From: Bradyrhizobium sp. 199
GTDB taxonomy: Bacteria; Pseudomonadota; Alphaproteobacteria; Rhizobiales; Xanthobacteraceae
Length of the DNA stretch: 64,000 nucleotides
Direction: 5' to 3'
NCBI RefSeq assembly: GCF_023073355.1
Contig: NZ_JADPJI010000002.1
Coordinates: 1,364,001-1,428,000, forward strand
Made by a program: the position numbers and the translations under genes. Under the pieces are notes generated by a model. That model did not search any database, was not told where the DNA came from, and saw only the letters and a list, made by a program, of their open reading frames with translations. Each line of letters starts with the position of its first letter. Within the stretch, counting starts at the first letter, position 1. Shown in pieces: positions 56,878 to 64,000 of the stretch.

Positions 56878-57192
56878 GTGCGAGTGCAGACCACGCTATT
56901 CTTCTCTCTGGCCAGTTTTTCGCTTTCTGCCTTTTCTGGTGCCCATGCCGAAAGCGGGCTTGCCTCGTATTACGGCTATGGCAAAGCCAGCAAAGACGGC
57001 GCTCTGACCTGCGCGCACCGGACGCGCCCGTACGGCAGCGTGCTCAAGGTGTCCTATGGCGGCCGTTCGATCCAGTGCCGCGTGAATGATCGCGGCCCCT
57101 TCGTTCGCGGCCGGATTGTCGATCTCTCGGTGCCGGCCGCCCGCGCGCTCGGCATGATGAGCGCCGGCGTGGTGCGAGTCTCCGTGGAATAG
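56878..57192 (+). CDS. small secreted RlpA-like (DPBB) protein
   Basis: The 104-residue protein starts at GTG 56878 after GGGAG. It has a signal peptide (about residues 1-24, ending GAHA) and a compact double-psi barrel (GLASYYGYGKASKDGALTCA, then RVNDRGPFVRGRIVDLSVPA). It lacks a lipobox and SPOR domain, so it should be periplasmic or secreted. It shares the DRGPxVRGRxVD core with the lipoprotein at 44922. The upstream EcfG-type promoter suggests stress control. Confidence 0.82.
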   Translation: MRVQTTLFFSLASFSLSAFSGAHAESGLASYYGYGKASKDGALTCAHRTRPYGSVLKVSYGGRSIQCRVNDRGPFVRGRIVDLSVPAARALGMMSAGVVRVSVE

Positions 57193-57235
57193 GTCAGGCG
57201 GCGCGCTATAGTGCCTCGAAAGCAAGGGGGCGCGA

Positions 57236-58405
57236 ATGGCTCGGATCAGGGTGGGACTCGTCGGCTGCGGCTTCGTGTCGGAGCTGCATATGTATGCGTT
57301 CCGGCGCGTCTATGGCGTGGACGTCGAAGTCGCGGCGGTCGCCGCGCGCGGCGATCACGTCGTCGCATTCGCGGATCGCCACAATATCCCGCGCGTCTAT
57401 CGCAGCTTTCCCGAGCTGATCGCGGACCGCGATCTCGACGTCGTCGATATCTGCACGCCGCCCAATCTTCATGCCGCGATGATCATCGCGGCGATGCGGG
57501 CCGGCAAGCACGTGATCTGCGAAAAGCCGTTCGCCGGCTATTTCGGCCGCGATGGCGATGCGCAGCCGATCGGCAAGCATGTGCCGAAGGCGCTGATGTA
57601 TGAGCGCGTGCTGGAGGAGATGGACGCAACGCGCGCAGCGATCGAGCGCACCGGCAAACTCTTCATGTATGCCGAGGACTGGATCTACGCGCCGGCGGTG
57701 ACCAAGACTGCGGAGATCCTGAGGGCCACCAGGGACAAGGTCCTGTTCATGAAGGGCGAGGAGAGCCATTCCGGCTCGCATGCGACCCACGCCGCGCAAT
57801 GGGCGATGACCGGCGGCGGCTCGCTGATCCGCATGGGCTGTCACCCGCTCTCGGCCGTGCTCTATCTCAAGCAGGTCGAGGCGAAGGCGCGCGGCGAGAT
57901 CATCGGCGTCGCCAGCGTCACCTGCGACGTCGGCAACGTCACCGCCGGCCTCAAGCCCGAAGAGCGTACCTACATCAAGGCCAATCCCCTGGATGTCGAG
58001 GATTGGGGCACGCTCACCGCGACTTTCTCGGACGGCACCAAGGCGACTGTGTTCTCCGGCGACATGATCATGGGCGGCGTGCGCAACCTGATCGAGACCT
58101 ACACCAGCGGCGGATCGCTGTTCGCCAACATCACTCCGAACACGCATCTGATGAGCTACCAAACCAGCGAGGAGAAGCTCGCCTCGGTCTACATCACCGA
58201 AAAGGTCGACCGCAAAACCGGCTGGCAATATGTCTGTCTGGAGGAGGAATGGACGCGCGGCTATTTGCAGGAGATCCAGGACTTCATGGAATGCGTGGCG
58301 ACCGGACGACAGCCGCTATCGGACCTTGCGCTGGCCTACGAGACGATCAAGGTGAACTACGCGGGATATTGGGCCGCGGAGGAGGGGCGACGGGTGGTGT
58401 TGTAG
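57236..58405 (+). CDS. Gfo/Idh/MocA-family oxidoreductase
   Basis: The 389-residue protein has the NAD(P) motif RVGLVGCGFVSELHMYAFRR (about residues 5-24), ICTPPNLHAAMIIAAM (about 77) and the family CEKPFAGY (about 100), with a C-terminal substrate domain including GGSLIRMGCHPLSAVLYL. These enzymes oxidise or reduce sugars, inositols or similar alcohols. The substrate is not assigned. It stands alone, followed by a repeat. Confidence 0.88.
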   Translation: MARIRVGLVGCGFVSELHMYAFRRVYGVDVEVAAVAARGDHVVAFADRHNIPRVYRSFPELIADRDLDVVDICTPPNLHAAMIIAAMRAGKHVICEKPFAGYFGRDGDAQPIGKHVPKALMYERVLEEMDATRAAIERTGKLFMYAEDWIYAPAVTKTAEILRATRDKVLFMKGEESHSGSHATHAAQWAMTGGGSLIRMGCHPLSAVLYLKQVEAKARGEIIGVASVTCDVGNVTAGLKPEERTYIKANPLDVEDWGTLTATFSDGTKATVFSGDMIMGGVRNLIETYTSGGSLFANITPNTHLMSYQTSEEKLASVYITEKVDRKTGWQYVCLEEEWTRGYLQEIQDFMECVATGRQPLSDLALAYETIKVNYAGYWAAEEGRRVVL

Positions 58406-58442
58406 GTTGTGCTGAACTGACAGCCACATGCACACTGCCAAT

Positions 58443-58591
58443 CCTTCTCCCCCTTGTGGGAGAAGGTGGCGCGAAGCGCGGATGAGGGGTTGTCTCCGCG
58501 AATTCAAACGGGAGTTGGATTTGCGGAGAGAATCCCTTACCCGTCTCGCCGCTTGCGCGGCGAGCCACCCTCTCCCACAAGGGGAGAGGGG
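58443..58591. repeat. CTCTCCCCTTGTGGGAGAGG hairpin repeat, copy 2 (inverted)
   Basis: This copy reads CCTTCTCCCCCTTGTGGGAG, then GGTGGCGCGAAGCGCGGATG, and ends with GCGGCGAGCCACCCTCTCCC ACAAGGGGAGAGG. It is the reverse arrangement of copy 1 at 52361. The middle parts differ more than the ends. Confidence 0.85.
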
Positions 58592-58615
58592 CGCACCGCT
58601 CGCGCCGCTTGAAGC

Positions 58616-59926
58616 TTACGTCCCGTAAGTCGAGCCCTTCGGCAACGGAAACACCGGGTCTTGCGTCCTGATATTCGTTGGCCAAACCACCGAGATGTGC
58701 TCGCCGGCATTCTGCATCACCACCGGTGTCGAGCGCTCGTTCTGGCCGGAGAGCGGGGTGCCGGGCGGGAAGAATTTCACGCCATAGCCCTGGATGGTGC
58801 CGCCAGCGGGAATATCAACGTCGAGCGCTGCTTTGCGAATGGCTTCGGGCTCGAAGCTGCCGTACTTCTCCTTGGCGACCGGCAACACGCTGTTGAGCAG
58901 GATCCAGGTCTGGTTGAAGCCCATCGAGCAATGCGGCGGCACATCGGTGGCGCCGGTCTTGGCCTTGTAGCGCGTGACCATGGCGTTGGTGAGATCGCCG
59001 ATGCCCGGCGCGAGCTTGGCCGGATCGAGCAACTGCGCCGGCACCGGATCGATGTTGCAGAAATTGTCGATGTCGGGACCGAAGGTCGCGCGCAGCTTGT
59101 CGAGCTGGCTGTAGCCGGCGCCGGCGCCGAACAGCATCTTGAAGCGCAATCCGCTCTCGCGGGCCTGGCGCAGGAACAGGGTGATGTCCGGATTGTAGCC
59201 GGCATGCGAGATCACATCGACCTTGGCGCGCTTGAGCTTGGTAACGAGCACCGAAAGGTCGGGCGCGGACGCCGAATAGCCCTCACGCATCGCCACCTGG
59301 ATGCCGGCCTGCTTGGCATAGGCCTCGTCGGCGGCAGCGACGCCGACGCCGTAGGGGCCGTCCTCGTGGATCAACGCGACCTTGACGTCCTTGGCATCCA
59401 TGCCGAGCTTGCCTTGCGCATGCTCGGCAATGAAGCCGGCGAAGGCCTGGCCGTATTGATCGGAATGGATCTGCGCGCGAAACACATATTGCAGGTTCTT
59501 GTCCTTGAACACGGCGGTCGAGACCGCGGTCGTGATCCAGAGGATCTTCTTCTGCTGCTCGACCTTGGCGGCCATCGGCACCGCGTGCGCACTGGAATAG
59601 ACGCCGTTGATGATGTCGATCTTTTCCTGGCTGATCAGGCGTTCCGCCTCGTTGATCGCCACATCCGCCTTACTCTGCGAATCCGCGGCAACGGGCACGA
59701 TCTTGGTCTTGCCGCCGATGCCGCCCTTCTCGTTGACGAGGTCGATGGCGATCTGTGCGCCGACCGAGGAGGCGACCGAGCCGCCGGCGGCGAACGGGCC
59801 GGTCAGGTCGTAGATCAGGCCGATGCGCAAATTCTCGGCCTGCGCCTGGGCCCTGGTCCAATCGAGACTGAGTGCGGCGGCCGCAGCCGCCGAGCTCTTC
59901 AGCAGCTGCCTGCGTGAAGTCGGCAT
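58616..59926 (-). CDS. branched-chain amino acid/amide-type substrate-binding protein, orphan
   Basis: The 436-residue protein has a Tat-like signal (SRRQLLKSSA at residues 4-13, Ala-rich core) and the same fold as the 32676 protein. The two share YDLTGPFAAGGS/FDLTGPLAGGGS, the ADSQSKADVAINE/ADAQSKPDIAINE block and the SGQNERSTPVV end. No ABC permease or ATPase genes adjoin it, so it may use the Liv system at 34-37 kb or one outside the window. The ATG at 59926 follows GGGAGG. Confidence 0.9.
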   Translation of the reverse strand: MPTSRRQLLKSSAAAAAALSLDWTRAQAQAENLRIGLIYDLTGPFAAGGSVASSVGAQIAIDLVNEKGGIGGKTKIVPVAADSQSKADVAINEAERLISQEKIDIINGVYSSAHAVPMAAKVEQQKKILWITTAVSTAVFKDKNLQYVFRAQIHSDQYGQAFAGFIAEHAQGKLGMDAKDVKVALIHEDGPYGVGVAAADEAYAKQAGIQVAMREGYSASAPDLSVLVTKLKRAKVDVISHAGYNPDITLFLRQARESGLRFKMLFGAGAGYSQLDKLRATFGPDIDNFCNIDPVPAQLLDPAKLAPGIGDLTNAMVTRYKAKTGATDVPPHCSMGFNQTWILLNSVLPVAKEKYGSFEPEAIRKAALDVDIPAGGTIQGYGVKFFPPGTPLSGQNERSTPVVMQNAGEHISVVWPTNIRTQDPVFPLPKGSTYGT

Positions 59927-60078
59927 CCAATCCTCCCTCAAAACCTGTTTTTGATTTGGTCTTGTTATCTTTTTTCGAAGTATGGGGAGCGGGATAGCGG
60001 AAAGTCAACATCGCGAAAGTCGGGGTTCGTCCTCGACGGCGTTGGACGCAATTGCGAAATGAGCGACGAGACCGCCTT

Positions 60079-62589
60079 TCACTGTTTCAAGCGGCGCGCC
60101 AGATAGGGCGCTGTCTTGCCCCCGGCCTTGGCGACCTGCTCCGGCGTGCCCGATGCGACGATACGCCCGCCTTCGTCACCGGCGCCGGGGCCGAGATCGA
60201 TGATCCAGTCGCTGTGAGAGACGACATCCATGTCATGCTCGATCACAACGACGCTGTTGCCGGCGTCCACGATCCGCTCGAGCTGGGCGATCAGTCGTTC
60301 GACATCGCGCGGGTGAAGGCCCGTGGTGGGCTCGTCCAGGACATAGAGCGTGTGACCGCGTTGCGGACGCATCAGCTCGGTCGCGAGCTTGATCCGCTGG
60401 GCTTCGCCGCCCGACAACTCGGTCGCGGATTGACCGAGGCGGATATAACCGAGGCCGACCTCGCGGACGACCGACAGCGACCGGTTCAGCGTCGCATCCC
60501 CCTCGAAGAACTCGAAGGCCTCGTCGACCCGCATCGCCAGCACGTCCGCAATGGATTTCCCGCGGATCTTGACCTCGAGCGTCTTGTCGTTGTAGCGGGC
60601 GCCCTTGCAGGTCGGACAGGGCGCGTAGACGCTGGGCAGGAACAGCAGCTCGACCGAGACGAAGCCTTCGCCCTCGCAGGTCGCGCAGCGGCCTTTTGCG
60701 ACATTGAACGAGAAGCGACCGGCATCGTAGCGGCGGGACTTGGCCTGCGGCGTTGCCGCGAATATCCGCCGCACATGGTCGAACAGGCCGGTATAGGTCG
60801 CAAGGTTGGAACGCGGCGTACGGCCAATCGGCTTCTGGTCGACGACGACGAGGCGGTTCACCTGGTCGAGGCCGGCAACGATCTTGCCGCCCAATGTCTC
60901 GACCGTGGGTGCCAGGCTGTCGTCGTCCGCCTCCGCGGCACGTGCATGGCCGAGATGCTCCGCTACGGCATCGACGAGGAATTGGCTGATCAGGCTCGAT
61001 TTGCCGGAGCCCGACACGCCGGTCACGCTGGCGAGAATGCGCAGCGGGATATCGACGTCGAGGCCGCGAAGATTATTCCTGGTCACACCCCGGAGTTTCA
61101 GATGCTCCGTCGGCTCGCGGCGGACCGTCGGCAGTGGCTTTCGTGGCTGCGCGAGATAACGAGCGGTTCGCGATTGCGCGACCTTGCCGAGGCCGGCGGG
61201 CGGTCCGCTATAGAGGATGTTCCCGCCGCCTTCGCCGGCGTCGGGGCCGACGTCCACCAGCCAGTCCGCATGCCGGATCACCTCGATCTCGTGCTCGACC
61301 ACCAAGATCGAGTTTCCCGCGTGCTTCAACCGCTCCAGCGCTCGCATTAGCGCCTCAGTGTCGGCGGGATGCAGGCCCGCGGAGGGCTCGTCGAGCACGT
61401 AGACGACGCCGAACAGGTTGGAGCGGACCTGCGTCGCCAGACGCAACCGCTGCAACTCTCCTGGCGAGAGCGTCGGCGTGCTGCGCTCGCAGGCAAGATA
61501 ACCAAGGCCAAGGTCGAGCAGCACGGTCAGCCGGGCGGATAGATCCTCGCAGATGCGCCTGGCAACGACGGCCTTCTCCGACCTGCCCGTCGAAGCTCTC
61601 GCGAACGGCTTGACCAGATCCTTCAATTGCTTGAGCGGCAGATGCGACATCTCGGCGATGTTGAGCCCGGCGAACTTGACCTTGAGCGCCTCGGGCTTCA
61701 GCCTCGTGCCGTGGCAGGTCGGGCAGCCCCGTGTGATCATGAATTGCGCGACGCGGCGCTTCATCATCGCGCTCTCGGACTTGGCGTAGGTCTGCATCAC
61801 GTAGCGTTTCGCGCCTGTGAAGGTGCCCTGATAGCTCGGCTCCTCCTTGCGGCGCAGGGCGCGTCTGACCTCGGCGGCATCGTAACCGGCATAGACCGGA
61901 ACGGTCGGCTGCTCCTCCGTGAACAGGATCCAGTCGCGATCCTTTTTGGGTAACTCCCGCCACGGCTTGTCGACGTCGTAACCGAGTGTCGTCAGGATGT
62001 CGCGCAGGTTCTGGCCCTGCCAGGCGCTCGGCCAGGCCGCGACGGCGCGTTCGCGGATCGTCTTGGTGCCGTCGGGCACCATCGACTTCTCGGTCGCGTC
62101 GAGCATCCTGCCGATTCCGTGGCAGGTCGGGCACGCCCCCTCGGGCGTGTTCGGCGAGAACGCTTCCGCATAGAGCATCGGTTGTCCCCGCGGATAATCG
62201 CCGGCGCGGGAATAGAGCATCCTGAGCAGGTTCGAGATGGTGGTCACGCTGCCGACGGATGACCGCGTGGTGGGTGCGCCGCGCTGCTGCTGGAGCGCGA
62301 CCGCGGGCGGCAGGCCCTCGATGTCGTCGACTTCAGGAATTTGCATCTGGTGGAACAGCCGCCGCGCGTAGGGCGATACCGACTCAAGATAGCGCCGCTG
62401 CGCCTCGGCGTAGATCGTCCCGAAAGCCAGTGAGGATTTCCCGGAGCCCGACACGCCTGTGAACACGACGAGCGCGTTGCGGGGAATGCGAACGTCGACG
62501 TTCCTGAGGTTGTGCTCGCGCGCGCCGCGCACCCGCACGAAGCCGTCATCCTGCATCAGGCTGTCGGATTGCCTTGGTCGATCGTCCAT
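60079..62589 (-). CDS. short UvrA paralogue (UvrA2-type)
   Basis: The 836-residue protein has two ABC modules. Walker A motifs [15 protein letters not shown] (about residue 43) and [15 protein letters not shown] (about 535) are present, as are the second signature [16 protein letters not shown] and the zinc module [20 protein letters not shown], then [10 protein letters not shown]. The first signature reads [14 protein letters not shown]. After [20 protein letters not shown] it moves directly to the CPTC zinc region, so the UvrB-binding domain of true UvrA (about 115 residues) is missing. Class II UvrA proteins of this kind are linked to DNA damage or drug tolerance rather than core repair. 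A GAGGAGG ribosome site precedes the ATG. Confidence 0.88.
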   Translation of the reverse strand: MDDRPRQSDSLMQDDGFVRVRGAREHNLRNVDVRIPRNALVVFTGVSGSGKSSLAFGTIYAEAQRRYLESVSPYARRLFHQMQIPEVDDIEGLPPAVALQQQRGAPTTRSSVGSVTTISNLLRMLYSRAGDYPRGQPMLYAEAFSPNTPEGACPTCHGIGRMLDATEKSMVPDGTKTIRERAVAAWPSAWQGQNLRDILTTLGYDVDKPWRELPKKDRDWILFTEEQPTVPVYAGYDAAEVRRALRRKEEPSYQGTFTGAKRYVMQTYAKSESAMMKRRVAQFMITRGCPTCHGTRLKPEALKVKFAGLNIAEMSHLPLKQLKDLVKPFARASTGRSEKAVVARRICEDLSARLTVLLDLGLGYLACERSTPTLSPGELQRLRLATQVRSNLFGVVYVLDEPSAGLHPADTEALMRALERLKHAGNSILVVEHEIEVIRHADWLVDVGPDAGEGGGNILYSGPPAGLGKVAQSRTARYLAQPRKPLPTVRREPTEHLKLRGVTRNNLRGLDVDIPLRILASVTGVSGSGKSSLISQFLVDAVAEHLGHARAAEADDDSLAPTVETLGGKIVAGLDQVNRLVVVDQKPIGRTPRSNLATYTGLFDHVRRIFAATPQAKSRRYDAGRFSFNVAKGRCATCEGEGFVSVELLFLPSVYAPCPTCKGARYNDKTLEVKIRGKSIADVLAMRVDEAFEFFEGDATLNRSLSVVREVGLGYIRLGQSATELSGGEAQRIKLATELMRPQRGHTLYVLDEPTTGLHPRDVERLIAQLERIVDAGNSVVVIEHDMDVVSHSDWIIDLGPGAGDEGGRIVASGTPEQVAKAGGKTAPYLARRLKQ

Positions 62590-62755
62590 CTCGCCTCCTC
62601 GGGCTCCCGTGAGGGATCAACCGCAGGATCGCAGGATGGGTCCCGCGGGGCCAGCATGCCAGTTCCGCCCTGCGCAGGGCAAAGGCCCGTCCGGTCGTGG
62701 CGACGGGACTTGCAAGCGACGTTGCGGCTGGTAGCGGCTTGCAGCGAGCCTGGCC

Positions 62756-63940
62756 TCAGACGATGAAATCCCCGGCCTGGAGATCGGCGGCATGGATGCC
62801 GTCCAGCGTGATCTTATCGTTGGCCGTCAGATGGATCACCGCGTTTCCGGAGCCGTCGTCGCTGATCAGGCTCTTCAGTTCGGCCCAGCCCGCAAAGCCG
62901 TAATCGCGGACGTCGATCACATCATGCTCTGGTGCCGTGCTGCCGACGGCCTTGTTGCCCTGGTCGAAATCGTTGATCACGTCCTCGCCCGAGCCGCCAT
63001 TGAACACGAACAGATCGCTGTTCGGTCCGCCCCAGAGCTGATCGTTGCCGCCCCCGCCATTCAGGAGGTCCCGGCCGCCGGTGATCGAGCCGGCTGCGGA
63101 GGGGGCGTAGCTGTTGGCGTCGCCATACAGCCAGTCGCCACGCTGGCTGCCCCAGAGGATGTCGTTGCCGCCATGCGCACTGCCTGACATGTTCGAGGCA
63201 TCACCGATGAGCACGATCGACGTCGAGTCGGGATTGCCCTGGACGGCCGCGATCAGGACGTCGTCCCCGCCGCTCGCATTATCGCTCATGTAGCCGGTAT
63301 CCCCCATCAGAGAGGCACCTCCCGAGCGGGCGTCGGCGCCGACGGTGTAGATGAGGATGTCGTTGCCGCCATGCACATTGCCGCTCATGGTGGCGAGCGC
63401 GTCACCGGATATCTGTGCGCCGCCGTAGGTGCCGGCCTGGGTCACGCAGATGATATCGTTGCCACCGAGGGCATCGGCGCTCATGGCGTAGCCCGCGTCC
63501 CCGCTGAACGCGCCATACGCTCGGCTGCCCAACTCCGCGGTGATGAGGTCATTGCCTCCTGCCGCAGCGCCCGCCATGGTGCTTTCGGCATCGCCGGCGA
63601 GATAAAGGCTGACATACGTCGTGCCTGAGGCGTCCACGCGGATCGTGTCATTGCCGCCCTTGGCATGGTCGGACATGGTTTGGGCATCGCCATCAACGAG
63701 TGCATAATTCGCAAAGCCGTCGACAGTCGCGAGCAGAAGGTCGTTGCCGGCATGGGATCGGCCTTGCAGGGCGGCGTCGTCACCCACCAATGTCAGGGTC
63801 CCGTTTGCCGCCACGACGGTCGCGATCATGGTGTCGTTGCCTCCGTGGCCGTCGATCGGGAGACCGGGGTCTCCAAATGCGGTCACGAATTGCTGGTCTC
63901 CCACGCTGACCATGATCGTGTCGTTTGGCATGCGGCGCAT
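62756..63940 (-). CDS. calcium-binding-repeat (RTX-like) secreted protein with 32-residue repeats
   Basis: The 394-residue protein has no signal peptide. From about residue 33 to 270 it shows about eight units of 31-33 residues, each starting G-G-N-D followed by hydrophobic residues and containing G-D-A and Met about 20 residues later. Closer RTX-like units follow (GGNDILWGS, GGRDLLNGG, GGNDQLWGG), then FNGGSGEDVINDFDQG and a C-terminal SISDD-to-FIV region like those of type I secreted proteins. It is probably exported by a type I system, whose genes are not in the window. GGGAG lies 8 nt before the ATG. Confidence 0.82.
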   Translation of the reverse strand: MRRMPNDTIMVSVGDQQFVTAFGDPGLPIDGHGGNDTMIATVVAANGTLTLVGDDAALQGRSHAGNDLLLATVDGFANYALVDGDAQTMSDHAKGGNDTIRVDASGTTYVSLYLAGDAESTMAGAAAGGNDLITAELGSRAYGAFSGDAGYAMSADALGGNDIICVTQAGTYGGAQISGDALATMSGNVHGGNDILIYTVGADARSGGASLMGDTGYMSDNASGGDDVLIAAVQGNPDSTSIVLIGDASNMSGSAHGGNDILWGSQRGDWLYGDANSYAPSAAGSITGGRDLLNGGGGNDQLWGGPNSDLFVFNGGSGEDVINDFDQGNKAVGSTAPEHDVIDVRDYGFAGWAELKSLISDDGSGNAVIHLTANDKITLDGIHAADLQAGDFIV

Positions 63941-64000
63941 CGCATAACTCCCACTTCATGCTCGAGCGCGGGTCGACGCCGCGCGGTTTTGGTGCGCGGC

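Noticed and set aside
60052..61350. 432-codon plus-strand frame over the UvrA paralogue
   Set aside because: It is antisense to intact ABC motifs and has no recognisable domain.

Overview
The window looks like a chromosomal segment of a Bradyrhizobium-type alphaproteobacterium. It is GC-rich throughout. It carries a circularly permuted two-piece tmRNA gene with an alphaproteobacterial tag, a SemiSWEET gene like the Bradyrhizobium one, HflK/HflC/Do protease, several ABC uptake systems, two Bug-type periplasmic binding proteins, and intergenic inverted-repeat families of the kind common in Bradyrhizobiaceae. I see no phage, plasmid, CRISPR or complete insertion sequence. The species assignment is inference from gene content, not a search result.

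Layout. 1-900: end-truncated sspB and the permuted ssrA (tmRNA) gene, both on the minus strand and both tied to tagging and ClpXP proteolysis. 1.0-5.8 kb: a decayed two-gene chromate transporter, then a tripartite tricarboxylate transporter (tctB, tctA, terminator, tctC). 5.9-11.9 kb: thyA, GNAT acetyltransferase and dfrA (folate/dTMP), then hflK-hflC-DUF2065-degP (membrane protein quality control). 12.1-14.1 kb: serB with a short DUF4160 reading frame behind it, and divergent miaA. 14.2-21.3 kb: branched-chain amino acid locus: promoter, leader peptide and attenuator, ilvB, threonine dehydratase-like gene, ilvN, methyltransferase, EamA exporter, LysE/RhtB exporter, ilvC. 21.3-26 kb: SDR, a ferric-reductase-like membrane protein divergent from a TetR regulator with two operator-like palindromes between them, and an alkaline-phosphatase-superfamily membrane enzyme.

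26-38.3 kb: three ABC systems: an osmoprotectant type with fused permease and binding protein, a NitT/TauT type with a cupin gene on the opposite strand, and a complete branched-chain amino acid/amide (Liv) operon ending in a PPK2-family polyphosphate kinase that overlaps livM. 38.3-45.7 kb: a 1-kb repeat-bearing gap, an MscS-family channel, an orphan Bug protein, NAD-type malic enzyme, an RlpA-like lipoprotein and a TTG-started small protein. 45.7-52.4 kb: two hypotheticals, a Baeyer-Villiger-monooxygenase/hydrolase fusion, a carboxylesterase lacking the usual nucleophile Ser, and a LigB/DODA-type dioxygenase. 52.5-55.5 kb: SemiSWEET and glgA-glgC (sugar and glycogen). 55.8-64 kb: a Gly/Tyr-rich secreted protein, a second RlpA-like protein behind an EcfG-type promoter, a Gfo/Idh/MocA oxidoreductase, an orphan Liv-type binding protein, a short UvrA paralogue, and a secreted-type calcium-binding-like protein built of about eight 32-residue repeats.

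The most distinctive items are the complete ilv attenuator, the permuted tmRNA, the BVMO-hydrolase fusion with an altered fingerprint, the esterase with Asp in place of Ser, the livM-ppk2 overlap, the paired TetR operators and the 32-residue repeat protein. I did not find a clear, wholly new multi-gene system. The closest candidates are the ilv locus with embedded dehydratase and exporters, and the fused monooxygenase-hydrolase.
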